From contig NZ_CADFGE010000008.1 in the NCBI RefSeq assembly GCF_902833645.1, positions 186,001 through 250,000 on the forward strand: a stretch of DNA of 64,000 nucleotides, read 5' to 3'. Shown one piece after another: positions 17,649 through 26,902 of the stretch. Made by a program: the position numbers and the translations under genes. Position 1 is the stretch's first letter. Each line of letters opens with the position of its first letter. Source of the DNA: Paraburkholderia fungorum. Its GTDB lineage: Bacteria; Pseudomonadota; Gammaproteobacteria; Burkholderiales; Burkholderiaceae. The notes beneath the pieces were generated by a model. It was given only the letters and a program-made list of their open reading frames with translations, did not search any database and had not been told where the DNA came from.

Positions 17649-18497
17649 GTGAAAAAACTCGATCTCGACGTGCTGGAAATGGTGGCGGCGGTCGCCGATA
17701 CAGGTTCGTTCGCGGGAGGGGCGGCGTCCGTGCACCGGTCGCCGTCGGCGGTGAGCATGCAGATCAAAGCACTTGAAGATGCATTGGGGAAACCGCTCTT
17801 CGTGCGGAGCACCCGCAACGTCGCGATTACGGCCGAGGGCAAGACGCTTCTGGATTATGGCCGCCGGATGCTTGCCATGCGGGAGGAAGCGTGGGCTTCG
17901 GTGGTTCGCCCGGAGATGAAGGGCCGCGTCACGATCGGCGTGCCCGACGACTACGCTTCATCGTTGCTGCCTCCGGTTCTGCGAAAGTTCGCGGTTGCGC
18001 ATCCCCGCGTGGAAATTCGCGTCATCGGTTTGCCCAGCAATGCGCTCGTTCCCTTGCTGAAAGACAATACGCTCGACCTGGCCTGCTTCACGAAAACGCG
18101 GGGCGTGGTGGGCGAATTTATTCGCTTCGAACCGATGGTATGGGCCGGATCGCCCGCAAGAAAAGTGTGGAAAGAGCGGCCGCTTCCCATTGCCGTTTTC
18201 GAACACGGCAGTACGGCACGCGCCTATGCCGTCAGCGCGCTTCAGCGTGAAAATATCAAGTATCGGATGTCCTACGAAAGCCCGAGTTTGCTTGGCCTGA
18301 TCAGCATGGTCGAAGCCGGGCTCGCGATAGCGCCGCTGGCGCGATGCAGCGTACCGGCGCACCTTGTTCAGCTCTCGCAGAATGAAGGCTTGCCGCCCCT
18401 GAACGAACTCGAAGTGGTCCTTGCGCGCAGTGCCCGCTCGGCACGGCCGCCCTGCGATTTTCTCGCTGAACAGATTCTGTCTGAGTTGAGGATTTAA
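17649..18497 (+). CDS. LysR-family transcriptional regulator
   Basis: 282 aa from a GTG start. The N-terminal winged helix (LDVLEMVAAVADTGSFAGGAASVHRSPSAVSMQIKALEDALGKPLFVRSTRNVAITAEGKTLL) and the substrate-binding domain (MKGRVTIGVPDDYASSLLPPVLRKF) are typical. It is divergent from the LysE-type exporter gene, the usual layout for LysR target control, so that exporter is the most likely target. Confidence 0.92.
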   Translation: MKKLDLDVLEMVAAVADTGSFAGGAASVHRSPSAVSMQIKALEDALGKPLFVRSTRNVAITAEGKTLLDYGRRMLAMREEAWASVVRPEMKGRVTIGVPDDYASSLLPPVLRKFAVAHPRVEIRVIGLPSNALVPLLKDNTLDLACFTKTRGVVGEFIRFEPMVWAGSPARKVWKERPLPIAVFEHGSTARAYAVSALQRENIKYRMSYESPSLLGLISMVEAGLAIAPLARCSVPAHLVQLSQNEGLPPLNELEVVLARSARSARPPCDFLAEQILSELRI

Positions 18498-18578
18498 GCG
18501 GGACGACGCCGATTTCTCGACCGGGGGTGTTGCCGCTACGCCGGCGGCTGCCTGCCGCGCAGCGGAACGCCCAGTTCT

Positions 18579-18749
18579 TCAGTGCTTATGGTGCAGCCAG
18601 TCTTTGAGCGGATGGGCGTGCAACCAGCGGGAAACCGGCTGGTCGTTCAACCGGTCTTTGTGTTCGCGCCTGTAGCGCACCGCTGTAAAGATCACGAGAC
18701 AGCACACCACGACGATTCCCACTACGAAACTCATCATCGATTCAGTCAT
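18579..18749 (-). CDS. Small single-helix membrane protein
   Basis: 56 aa from the ATG at 18749, chosen for the near-perfect AAAGGAGG 5 bp upstream; the open frame runs further up without such a site. One N-terminal helix (MMSFVVGIVVVCCLVIFTAV) precedes a basic, His-rich cytoplasmic tail (RYRREHKDRLNDQPVSRWL... HPLKDWLHHKH). No family recognised. Confidence 0.6.
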   Translation of the reverse strand: MTESMMSFVVGIVVVCCLVIFTAVRYRREHKDRLNDQPVSRWLHAHPLKDWLHHKH

Positions 18750-18816
18750 GGCAACCTCCTTTGAGGCGAAACCATGCTTATATTTTAGGCGACTGGAGAA
18801 ATAGCGACGTCTGCTT

Positions 18817-19758
18817 TCATTGCCCGATGACGATAGGAACCGCAACGCGTTCCAGCACAGTCATCGGACCCAGCCTTCTGATGATCTGCATCTGTGCTGT
18901 GTCGCGCACAAAGAGCGATCCCGCAAACCCAAGTGCATTCACCGAAATGCCCTCCACACGCTCCAGGATCCGTGGCACCAGCAGCATCCATTGCGGGGTG
19001 ACCAGCAGGTTATACGGTGCCGACGGGTGCAGTTCACCATCCACTTCGATTGCGCGCAGGCCCACCGCGTCGAGCAATGCGTGGTAGCAATCGAGCGCTT
19101 CCTGTGCGGCTTGGCTTGATTCGGCAGGCGCGCGTTCCAGATAGGCGATGGCGTGCCGGAACGGCAGGGCGGGTACCCTGCCAATCCGACCTTCCACGCG
19201 TACGGACCCAAGAACGGACTCAATGGGAAGCGGCGGACCTGATTCCGCAAGCGGCAACGGCACGATCTGCAAATGCTTGTGGCGTTGACTCGCGCCCGCC
19301 TGCGCGCCGCCATTGTAGAAACCCACGCCATCGAACTCGGCCAGGCAGGTGAACCAGGCAGCAAAGTCCGCCAGATCGAGCAGCGTTTCCTGCGATCTGA
19401 AGCAACGGGTGACGATCAGAAGATGATGATCGATGACGTTGAATTTGTTGAGCAACGCGATGTGCGTGTCCGAGAGATCGGCCACAAAGAGGTCTGGATC
19501 ATAAGGCAGGAACGGATTGACCGGGCTGCGCGTTGCCGCTCCATCGGTCTTAACCGTCTTGTTGTCTTTGGGCGCCTGGCGCGCCGCCTCCTTGCGAGCG
19601 AGGCTTGAAACCTGGCGAACGAGAAACGGTACGCCGTGGTCTTCGATCAGCGCCTGGGTGGTCTCGATCGGCCGCAACGCGCCACACCGCAGCGCATGCT
19701 CGGTCTGGTGCAGGATAGCCGGCCACAGGGTGCCGGCCTGGAGATGTGGATGTTCCAC
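18817..19758 (-). CDS. Ap4A phosphorylase / ATP adenylyltransferase (APA1/2 type)
   Basis: 313 aa from a GTG start. The HIT-like active-site segment GASQRHKHLQIVPLPL carries the His-x-His-x-x family pattern, and upstream residues NPFLPYDPDLFVADLSDTHIALLNKFNVIDHHLLIVT match the N-terminal adenylyltransferase domain. Enzymes of this type split diadenosine tetraphosphate with phosphate to ATP and ADP, lowering alarmone levels. It stands 112 bp after the stop of the lactate dehydrogenase gene on the same strand; no functional link is obvious. Confidence 0.9.
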   Translation of the reverse strand: MEHPHLQAGTLWPAILHQTEHALRCGALRPIETTQALIEDHGVPFLVRQVSSLARKEAARQAPKDNKTVKTDGAATRSPVNPFLPYDPDLFVADLSDTHIALLNKFNVIDHHLLIVTRCFRSQETLLDLADFAAWFTCLAEFDGVGFYNGGAQAGASQRHKHLQIVPLPLAESGPPLPIESVLGSVRVEGRIGRVPALPFRHAIAYLERAPAESSQAAQEALDCYHALLDAVGLRAIEVDGELHPSAPYNLLVTPQWMLLVPRILERVEGISVNALGFAGSLFVRDTAQMQIIRRLGPMTVLERVAVPIVIGQ

Positions 19759-19870
19759 GATTCGTCTCGTTTCCGCGGCCTGCGGCTGCCTTCCCCAATC
19801 AAGCCTGGTACGAACCCGCCATCAGCGAAAGCGCGGGCCGCGGGATGGCGTCGTCGTCAGCCGCCGGCCT

Positions 19871-21016
19871 TCAACGCGTGCCAGGCAGCAGGATTCGCTC
19901 GTCTACCTGACGGATGTCGGTGTGGCCGCAAAAGGCCATGGTGATGTCCAGTTCCTTGTGGATGATCTCCAGGCACCGCGTGACGCCCGCCTCGCCCATC
20001 GCCCCCAGGCCGTAGAGGAAGCTGCGCCCGATCAGCGTGCCTTTCGCGCCGAGCGCAACCGCCTTCAGCACGTCCTGTCCGCTGCGAATGCCGCCGTCCA
20101 TCCACACTTCAATGCGCGAGCCGACCTCGCGTGCGATTTCGGGCAGCGCCGCGATCGAAGAGGGCGCGCCGTCCAGTTGGCGTCCGCCATGATTGGAGAC
20201 GATCAACGCGTCCGCGCCGCTGTCGGCGGCAAGGCGCGCATCTTCAGCATCGAGGATGCCTTTCAGAATGAGCTTGCCGCCCCACTGCTTCTTGACCCAC
20301 TCGACGTCCGCCCAACTCAGTGTGGGATCGAACTGCTCGGCCGTCCACGAGCCCAGCGAGGACAGATCGCCCACGCCCTTCGCATGACCGACGATGTTGC
20401 CGAAGGTACGCCGCCGGGTGCCGAGCATGCCGAGACACCAGCGCGGCTTGGTCGCGAGATTGACGAGATTCGCGGGGGTCAGCCTGGGCGGCGCCGAGAG
20501 CCCGTTCTTGATGTCCTTGTGACGTTGCCCAAGAATCTGCAGATCCAGTGTCAACATCAAGGCGCTGCACCCTGCCGCGCGAGCGCGCTCGATCAGCCGC
20601 ACAATGAAATCGCGGTCGCGCATCATATAAAGCTGGAACCAGAATGGTTTGGTGGTCTGGGCGGCAACGTCCTCGATCGAACAGATACTCATCGTGGACA
20701 AGGTGAACGGCACGCCGAACTTCTCGGCCGCGCGCGCCGCGAGGATTTCACCGTCGGCGTGCTGCATGCCGGTCAAACCGGTCGGCGCGATCGCCACCGG
20801 CATGGCGGCCGGCTGACCGATCATTTCCGTGTGCGTGCTGCGGCCGGCCATGTTGACTGCCACGCGCTGGCGCAGCTTCAGGCGCTGGAAATCGCTCTCA
20901 TTGGCGCGGTAGGTACTTTCAGTCCACGAGCCACTGTCGGCGTAGTCGTAGAACATGCGCGGCACACGCCGTTGAGCGAGCACGCGTAAATCTTCGATGC
21001 AGGTGATGACGGGCAC
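19871..21016 (-). CDS. lldD: FMN-dependent alpha-hydroxy-acid dehydrogenase, L-lactate dehydrogenase type
   Basis: 381 aa from the GTG at 21016, giving the usual start MPVITCIEDLRVLAQRRVP; an in-frame TTG lies 24 bp further up. Key family sites: PVAIAPTGLTGMQHADGE (FMN), FWFQLYMMRD, LTLDLQILGQRHKD, and the catalytic stretch ADALIVSNHGGRQLDGAPSS, with MDGGIRSGQDVLKA and GAKGTLIGRSFLYGLGA holding FMN phosphate. It oxidises L-lactate or a similar acid to the keto acid, passing electrons to the membrane chain. The symbol is by family resemblance; mandelate or other acids remain possible. Confidence 0.85.
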   Translation of the reverse strand: MPVITCIEDLRVLAQRRVPRMFYDYADSGSWTESTYRANESDFQRLKLRQRVAVNMAGRSTHTEMIGQPAAMPVAIAPTGLTGMQHADGEILAARAAEKFGVPFTLSTMSICSIEDVAAQTTKPFWFQLYMMRDRDFIVRLIERARAAGCSALMLTLDLQILGQRHKDIKNGLSAPPRLTPANLVNLATKPRWCLGMLGTRRRTFGNIVGHAKGVGDLSSLGSWTAEQFDPTLSWADVEWVKKQWGGKLILKGILDAEDARLAADSGADALIVSNHGGRQLDGAPSSIAALPEIAREVGSRIEVWMDGGIRSGQDVLKAVALGAKGTLIGRSFLYGLGAMGEAGVTRCLEIIHKELDITMAFCGHTDIRQVDERILLPGTR

Positions 21017-21104
21017 GATTTCTCTCTGCGCGGGGAACAAGGGAACGAGTGTACGTTGTGGAGACAGTCACCCGGTATTCCGGTAATTCCTTAGGACAAT
21101 TCAG

Positions 21105-22340
21105 TCAGGCTTTATTTAAAGGCTTCTGGCAAGCCGCCAGCGCCGCGCCGGCCGCCAGCAGCAACGCGGAATAAACCAACCCGCGGGCGAGGCCTGCGCC
21201 ATCCGAGACCCACCCGATCACCATCGGCCCGACGATCTGTCCGAACGCAAACACGATCGTGAATGCGCTAATGCCCTTGGCCCAGTGACTCACCGGTAAA
21301 TTGTGGCGCACGAACGCCGTGGTCGACGCCACGGCCGAGAGAAACGTCGCGCCGAACAACACGCCGGAGACGAACGCCACCCAGGGTTGCGTGAACAACG
21401 CGGGCAGCAGCGTTGCCACCGCGAGCAACGCGTTGAGTATCGCGAGCGCATGCCCGCCACGCATCCGGTCGAGCAAACCGGACCACAGCCGCGCCGATAC
21501 CACGGTCGCCACGCCGAGCAGCAGGTAGAAGCCGGTCACCACCGCCGCACTCATGCCCGCGTTGCGCAGCAGCGCGATGATGAACGTCATGTAGCCGATA
21601 TAGCCGACACCGAACAGTCCATAGCCCGCCAGCGCGAGGCTGAAACGCGGCCAGCGCGGCGCTTCAGCGGTATCGGCAGCATGTGCGGCGGACGAGCCGG
21701 GCGCATGAACCTTGTCGATCTTCCTCGCGGCGCCGACGGCAATCGCGGCAAATGCCGCAGACGCCGCCGCGAGCGCAAACCACGCAAACTGCCAGCCATG
21801 CACGGCGTCGACAATCGTCAACGGCACCAGCACCGACGAGGCGACGATGCCCCAGCCGGTCCCGCCGTAATACAGACCGAGCACCAATCCCGCCTCGTGC
21901 GGTCTCGCGGATGCAAGCCGCGCCGCGAGCACGCCGCCGCTGATGAAAATCGCCGCGCTGCTCACGCCGGTAATTACACGCAACGCGAGCAGCGAATGTG
22001 TGTCGGCCAGCAAACCGCTGATCGCCATCAGAAGCGCAGTGGCCGCGCAGCCGGCGCCGAACAGTACACCGGCCGGCCAGCGGCGCGCGAGTTGCGGAAA
22101 GGCGAGCGCGCCCAGCAGATAGCCCAGCGCATTGGCGGTGTTCATCGCGCCAGCCTCGGCAAAGCTCCAGCCGAGGTCGAGTTTCATCGACGGCAACAGC
22201 AGCGCGTAGGCAAAACGGGCAAGGCCCAGCGCGATCGCGCTGCCTAACGACAGGCCAATGGCCAGCATCAAGGTAGGCAGGCGCTGCGCCGCTTCAATGG
22301 GGTGCGCGGTCGACGCGATGTCTCGAGTTTTTATTGACAT
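21105..22340 (-). CDS. YbfB/YjiJ-type MFS transporter
   Basis: 411 aa, twelve predicted helices. The N-terminal signature (LMLAIGLSLGSAIALGLARFAYALLLPSMKLDLGWSFAEAGAMNTANALGYLLGAL) is that of the YbfB/YjiJ family. The substrate is unknown. It precedes the lactate dehydrogenase gene by 88 bp on the same strand, so a common transcript is possible. The start ATG has no strong Shine-Dalgarno. Confidence 0.88.
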   Translation of the reverse strand: MSIKTRDIASTAHPIEAAQRLPTLMLAIGLSLGSAIALGLARFAYALLLPSMKLDLGWSFAEAGAMNTANALGYLLGALAFPQLARRWPAGVLFGAGCAATALLMAISGLLADTHSLLALRVITGVSSAAIFISGGVLAARLASARPHEAGLVLGLYYGGTGWGIVASSVLVPLTIVDAVHGWQFAWFALAAASAAFAAIAVGAARKIDKVHAPGSSAAHAADTAEAPRWPRFSLALAGYGLFGVGYIGYMTFIIALLRNAGMSAAVVTGFYLLLGVATVVSARLWSGLLDRMRGGHALAILNALLAVATLLPALFTQPWVAFVSGVLFGATFLSAVASTTAFVRHNLPVSHWAKGISAFTIVFAFGQIVGPMVIGWVSDGAGLARGLVYSALLLAAGAALAACQKPLNKA

Positions 22341-22522
22341 TGGCTAGCGTGGGTAGACAAGGATGCGCAGGCTTGCTGCGGCATGTCGCCATCATAGCCG
22401 GGGGCGCCTCGCGCGGTTGACCGTTAGTTGCAAGTCTGCGTTCGACGTTCGGTTGCAAGCCCTCTGCACCACCCGCAGCATGTGCCCATCCACGATGCCT
22501 CGCTCTGTCCAATTCATTTTCT

Positions 22523-22543
22523 AAATGAGAATGATTTGCATTT
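22523..22543. promoter_or_regulatory. Fur-box-like site upstream of the nitroreductase gene
   Basis: AAATGAGAATGATTTGCATTT closely resembles the 19-21-bp Fur consensus built from overlapping ATGATAAT-type units (here ATGAGAATGATTTGCAT). It lies 52 bp upstream of the ATG at 22596, between the divergent MFS and nitroreductase genes. Iron control of one or both genes is inferred. Confidence 0.55.
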
Positions 22544-22595
22544 ACGTGAAAATTGGCTCATCATAGGCCCATACCATCAGCCGAACACCAAAATC

Positions 22596-23258
22596 ATGAG
22601 CACGCTCGATATCGGCCGTCCTGCAACCGCCAGCGAACGCACAGCAACCGCGCCTCAGTCCGCCGCCAACGCGAAGGCGGCGGCCGCACTTGAAGTGCTG
22701 CTCTCGCGCCAATCTCATTGGCCGCTCACCGAGCCGGGACCGGCAGGCACCGAGCTCGATCTGATTTTCGACGCCGCCTTGCGCGCGCCCGATCACGGCA
22801 ATCTGCGGCCGTGGCGCTTCGTGACGATCCGCAGCGACGCACGCGGCCAGCTCGGCGACGTGCTGGTCGACCTCGCCTGCGCCCGTTCGCCTGGCGAGCC
22901 GCGCTCGGCGCATGCGCATCGGCGCCAGAAGGCCTTTGCGGCGCCCCTCGTGATCGCGCTCGGCGCGGCGCTCTCGGACCATCCGAAAGTGCCCGAAACC
23001 GAGCAGTTGCTGGCGGTGGGCGCCGCCACGATGAACATGCTGAATGCGATCCACGCACTCGGCTACGGCGGCTTCTGGGCCACCGGACCGGACTGCTACG
23101 AACCCCGACTGCGCGAGGCGCTGGGCTTCGCGCCGAACGAGCAGCTAGTGGGATTCCTGTTTGTCGGCACGCCGAAAACGCCCGGCCAGGCACCGGCACG
23201 TCCGGCGCGCAGCGAGCACGTACGCGAATGGCTGCCGGTTGAGCGCGCAAAGACTTGA
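22596..23258 (+). CDS. Nitroreductase-family FMN oxidoreductase (YdjA type)
   Basis: 220 aa from the ATG at 22596. The FMN-binding starts LLSRQSHWPLTEPGPAG and DAALRAPDHGNLRPWRF match small nitroreductases of the YdjA group, and the C-terminal GYGGFWATGPDCYEPRLREALGFAPNEQLVGFLFVGTP is typical of the dimer family. The reading frame is open upstream to 22428, but that part overlaps the Fur-like box and lacks a ribosome site. The product probably reduces nitro compounds or quinones with NAD(P)H. A Fur-like box suggests higher expression in low iron. Confidence 0.87.
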   Translation: MSTLDIGRPATASERTATAPQSAANAKAAAALEVLLSRQSHWPLTEPGPAGTELDLIFDAALRAPDHGNLRPWRFVTIRSDARGQLGDVLVDLACARSPGEPRSAHAHRRQKAFAAPLVIALGAALSDHPKVPETEQLLAVGAATMNMLNAIHALGYGGFWATGPDCYEPRLREALGFAPNEQLVGFLFVGTPKTPGQAPARPARSEHVREWLPVERAKT

Positions 23259-23385
23259 AGCACGCCCTGACGCAAATGCTGCGTCATCGCCTATCCGTCG
23301 CAAGCGACATGCGCTGGCCTGCGACGCGGCTCTCATCCGATCAGGCCGGCGCGACTCATAGGACCGTGTCCATTCAGGAGCATCG

Positions 23386-23865
23386 ATGAACTTCCGCTCT
23401 CAATACAGCAGCCGTCCCGAACTGGTCGACGACCCCGTCGCGGACACCGCCGATGCGCCCGATCGCACGGTCCTCAGCGCAGTACGCACCTGGCTGCGGC
23501 CAGCGTGCGAAACGGCGCGCGGCGGCGTGCACTGGCGCGACATCCTGAGCGGCGTAGGCCTGCGGCAGGACGGCATCGAACATTTCGATCTGCTGATGCG
23601 GTCGCTGATGCACGTGTCCTATCGCCCGCTCGACATGCGATGCCGCTGCGCCAGCGATCTCGGCAAGGACGAAGCCGTGATTCTGCAAACCATCGCGCTG
23701 CTGCAAAAAACCCACAGCGGCGCGGCCTTGCGCATGCTGAACGAATGGCTGCCGGCGCCGGCTGTCAGTGGGGTGTTGAAGCTGATTCGCTGGTTCGCCA
23801 TCGATCTGCTCGATGCGGGAGTCGAACTCGACGTGCAAGCGCGCCGCGTCACGTATATGCATTGA
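23386..23865 (+). CDS. Conserved hypothetical protein beside the PPTase genes
   Basis: 159 aa with CAGGAG 6 bp upstream of ATG. A soluble, mostly helical protein is expected. Recognisable stretches: RGGVHWRDILSGVGLRQDGIEHFDLLMRSLMHV and CRCASDLGKDEAVILQTIALLQ. No family is recognised. It ends 12 bp before the degenerate phosphopantetheinyl-transferase-like gene and is probably co-transcribed with it, so the two may share a role. Confidence 0.7.
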   Translation: MNFRSQYSSRPELVDDPVADTADAPDRTVLSAVRTWLRPACETARGGVHWRDILSGVGLRQDGIEHFDLLMRSLMHVSYRPLDMRCRCASDLGKDEAVILQTIALLQKTHSGAALRMLNEWLPAPAVSGVLKLIRWFAIDLLDAGVELDVQARRVTYMH

Positions 23866-23877
23866 GGGCCCAAGCGT

Positions 23878-24705
23878 ATGCCGATGGAACTCGCTTATCG
23901 CCCGTCCTCGCATGGACGCGACAGCATCGAGCCGCAGACGGCGGATCGCGCCAACGTCCCGCGCGCCGATCAATCTGCACGAAGCACCCGCGCTGTTGTC
24001 CATGCCGTCGCGCCGGAATTCGTCGCGCGTCCGCTGACGCGTCACTATCCGGCCGGCGTCGCCGCACCACGCGCGGGTGAGTTGCAGGTGTGGCGGTTTC
24101 GTTGCGAGTGGCTACCGGTGCCGGTCCAGGAAGGCGAAACGTGGCTCTCGAAAGTCGAGCGCGAACGTGCACGGCTTCATCCGAACTCGCCGCTGCGCAA
24201 ACGCTTTATCAGCGCGCGCGTGGTGACGCGCTGGATCGTCGCGAATCTGTTCGACTGCGAGCCGCAAGCCGTCGATTTGCAGGACGACGGCAACGAAAAA
24301 CTGCGCGCGCGCCATCCGCATGACGGTCGAGGCATCACGATCGATATCGCGTACGCCGGCATCTGGATCGTGATCGGTCTTGCATCGGCCACGCTCGGTC
24401 TGAGCGTCGTCGTCCCCTCGCCTGGCGCCACGCCCGACGATACGCCGGAAGGCTCACGCCGACGCGCGCGTTACGGGAGCTTGTGCAATGCGTTGCGCTA
24501 TGCGCCCGTCGATATCGACCTGGATCTGCTGTCGAGCGATACCGCCGTCGGCGCGTTCGATCTGGCGGAACATGGCCGCTGGCATGTGCTCGATTTACCG
24601 ATGTCGGGGAAGATTTGCGCGGCAGTTGCACTCGCGCAGCCCGTCACGCATGTGCAGGCGATTGGATGGCCGAAAGCGATGGTGTTTGGCGAACCCGGCA
24701 ACTAG
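23878..24705 (+). CDS. Degenerate 4'-phosphopantetheinyl-transferase-like protein
   Basis: 275 aa. The middle (residues about 64-180) follows the Sfp-type pattern: LQVWRFRCEWLPVP, then LSKVERERARLHPNSPLRKRFISARVVTRWIVANLFDCEPQAVDLQDDGNEKLRARHP. Where Sfp enzymes have FNLSHSGD and GVDIE, this protein has IDIAYAGIWIVIGLASATLGLSV, so the metal-binding acidic residues are missing, and no WxxKEA motif follows. It is probably not an active transferase. It converges with the intact transferase gene (28-bp gap), which suggests a partner or regulatory role; this is inference. Confidence 0.6.
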   Translation: MPMELAYRPSSHGRDSIEPQTADRANVPRADQSARSTRAVVHAVAPEFVARPLTRHYPAGVAAPRAGELQVWRFRCEWLPVPVQEGETWLSKVERERARLHPNSPLRKRFISARVVTRWIVANLFDCEPQAVDLQDDGNEKLRARHPHDGRGITIDIAYAGIWIVIGLASATLGLSVVVPSPGATPDDTPEGSRRRARYGSLCNALRYAPVDIDLDLLSSDTAVGAFDLAEHGRWHVLDLPMSGKICAAVALAQPVTHVQAIGWPKAMVFGEPGN

Positions 24706-24733
24706 ACGTGTCTGGCGCCACGCGCGCCTTGTA

Positions 24734-25429
24734 TTACGCGAACGTTTTCGTCGACCACGCCACGCAGGCGACATAGCCTTCCGGCGCCGCGATCCAGCGC
24801 GCGGCAAGCTCGCGCATGTCGTCGGGAATCTGCTTGCGTAGCGTCACTTGAAGGCCGTCGCGCGGCAGCACCGTGAGATGCTGCAAGCCACGCGTGATGC
24901 CCACGCCCGTTGTTTTGACGAGCGCTTCTTTTGCGACCCACGCGTCGTAAAACGCACTGATCTGCTGTGCCGCGTCCAACTGCTCGATCCATGCCGCCTC
25001 GCTCGCGTCGAGCGTCAGCGATACGATCGAACGCCAATCGAAGGTATTGCTGCATTGTTCGATATCGACGCCGACACGCCGACGCGGCGATATCGCGATC
25101 AGTCCGTGCGCACCCGCATGCGAGACGTTGAAGTCGCAGGCGTCGGAATCGGCGAGACATGGACGGCGGTTTTCATCGAGTTTGAATCGGACGGCGTGTG
25201 CCGTCATGCCGAGATGTCGCGCGAGTTGCTCGCGCAACGCCACACGCACGGTGGCAAAACGCAGCACGTCTTCGTGGCGATGAAAGTTGCCGGCTCGCGT
25301 GCGTTCGTCGTTGCTCAGCGCGGCGAACGCGGCATCTTCCAACGATGCTTTGAAAGCGAAATCGACCCGCCACAACGAAACGTCGGATGGGCCTTCATGC
25401 GGTAGTGGAACAGGTTCGATTGAATACAT
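24734..25429 (-). CDS. 4'-phosphopantetheinyl transferase (Sfp type)
   Basis: 231 aa from the ATG at 25429; an in-frame TTG lies 30 bp up. All core motifs are present: DFNVSHAGAHGLIAISPRRRVGVDIEQ (catalytic His region and the GVDIE metal site) and FYDAWVAKEALVKTTGVG (W-x-x-KEA). It moves the phosphopantetheine arm of CoA onto carrier proteins of polyketide, peptide or fatty-acid synthases. No synthase genes are in the window, so it must serve targets elsewhere. Confidence 0.92.
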   Translation of the reverse strand: MYSIEPVPLPHEGPSDVSLWRVDFAFKASLEDAAFAALSNDERTRAGNFHRHEDVLRFATVRVALREQLARHLGMTAHAVRFKLDENRRPCLADSDACDFNVSHAGAHGLIAISPRRRVGVDIEQCSNTFDWRSIVSLTLDASEAAWIEQLDAAQQISAFYDAWVAKEALVKTTGVGITRGLQHLTVLPRDGLQVTLRKQIPDDMRELAARWIAAPEGYVACVAWSTKTFA

Positions 25430-25541
25430 CGCGAGGATTCGGACGTTGGACGCGCACAAGCACGAGACTTTACGCGACTCTACCCGATATGACGTTCAAA
25501 CCGGCGCCATCCGCCTGAACGGCGCCTCGCAAGGGACGCCC

Positions 25542-26882
25542 TTAGACACGCTTCATTTCCTTAGGTACGCCGGGCAGCAACGCTACGCCGCTGACGAACA
25601 ACAGCGCGGTCAGCAGATACAGCGCGTTATCCATGCTGCCGGTGTGCGTCTTGATCAGACCGATCACCCACGGGCTGACAATCCCGCTCGTAATGCCGAT
25701 GCTGCTGATCAGCGCAATCCCGGCGGCCGCAGCCGCGCCGGACAGATAGCCCGACGGCACGGTCCAGAAAATCGGCAACGCGGCGAAGATCAGTACGGCA
25801 GCCACCGAGAGAATCGCGAGCATCGCCGGAAAGCTGCTCAGATGGAGTGTCAGAAGCGAGAGCGCGATACCGCCGCCGATCGTGCAAACCGCGAAGTGCC
25901 GGCGTCGTTCGCCACGGCGGTCCGAGTGACGCGCAATCAGAATCAGGCCTACCGCGCCGACGGCATTCGGAATCACGGTGTACAGGCTGATCGCCAGCAC
26001 ATCGTGAACGCCGAAGTCGCGAATCATCAACGGCATCCAGAAATTCAGCGTCAGCGACGCACAGGTGAGCGAGAAGTAGATGAACGCAAACAGGTACACG
26101 CGAGGATTGCGCAGCGCTTGCATGACAGAACGCGATGAATGTGCGTCCGAATGTGCGTCGAATGCCGCGCGGCGATCTTCATCGCGCTGCGCGATCAGTT
26201 GCGCCTTTTCAGCAGCGGTGAGCCAGCTTGCCTGCTGCGGGCCGTCGAGCAGATAAAACGCGGCGAGCAAGCCCAGCACGATGGCCGGCGCCCCTTCGAT
26301 CACGAACATCCACTGCCAGCCGAACAGCCCCATCACGCCGCCCATATCGCGCATGATCCAGCCGGACACCAGGCCGCCGAGCACACCCGCCACCGCGACG
26401 CCCGCGAAGAAAATCGACAGAACGGCCGCGCGCCGCCGTGCCGGGTACCAGTAGGTCAGATACAGCACGATGCCGGGAAAGAAACCCGCTTCGAACACGC
26501 CGAGCATGAAACGCAGCACGTAAAAGTGCATGGGCTTCGACACCAGCATCATGCCGACCGACGCGATGCCCCACAGCAGCATGATCCGCGTGAACGTTCG
26601 GCGCGCGCCGAAACGCGCCAGCAACATGTTGCTCGGCACCTCGCACAGCACGTAGCCGATGTAAAAAACCGCCGCCCCCAAACCGTACATGGCGTCGCTG
26701 AAACCGAGGTCGTGCTTCATCTGCAATTGCGCGAAGCCGATATTGATGCGGTCGAGAAACGACACCACGTAACACAGGAATAGAAACGGAATAATCCGCA
26801 TCGAGACCTTGCGATACAGCACGTCGTCTTGCACAGCAGCGGATGCGCCCGGCGCGAGCGTGGGGGCGAGGGATTGGCTCAT
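25542..26882 (-). CDS. MFS transporter, anion:cation symporter (ACS) family
   Basis: 446 aa, about twelve helices, with GGAGATAA 5 bp before the ATG. The N-terminus LYRKVSMRIIPFLFLCYVVSFLDRINIGFAQLQMKHDLGFSDAMYGLGAAVFYIGYVLCEVPSNMLLARFGAR is typical of the ACS family that imports organic and aromatic acids. It is on the same strand as the monooxygenase operon, 195 bp downstream of the DUF2783 gene, and could supply its substrate. Confidence 0.9.
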   Translation of the reverse strand: MSQSLAPTLAPGASAAVQDDVLYRKVSMRIIPFLFLCYVVSFLDRINIGFAQLQMKHDLGFSDAMYGLGAAVFYIGYVLCEVPSNMLLARFGARRTFTRIMLLWGIASVGMMLVSKPMHFYVLRFMLGVFEAGFFPGIVLYLTYWYPARRRAAVLSIFFAGVAVAGVLGGLVSGWIMRDMGGVMGLFGWQWMFVIEGAPAIVLGLLAAFYLLDGPQQASWLTAAEKAQLIAQRDEDRRAAFDAHSDAHSSRSVMQALRNPRVYLFAFIYFSLTCASLTLNFWMPLMIRDFGVHDVLAISLYTVIPNAVGAVGLILIARHSDRRGERRRHFAVCTIGGGIALSLLTLHLSSFPAMLAILSVAAVLIFAALPIFWTVPSGYLSGAAAAAGIALISSIGITSGIVSPWVIGLIKTHTGSMDNALYLLTALLFVSGVALLPGVPKEMKRV

Positions 26883-26902
26883 CGATTATCTCCAAACGTG
26901 AG

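Noticed and set aside
19517..20989. 490-aa open frame on the plus strand
   Set aside because: It is antisense to the lactate dehydrogenase gene, which has complete family motifs; the frame is Arg/His-rich and has no domain resemblance. Long shadow frames are expected in GC-rich DNA.
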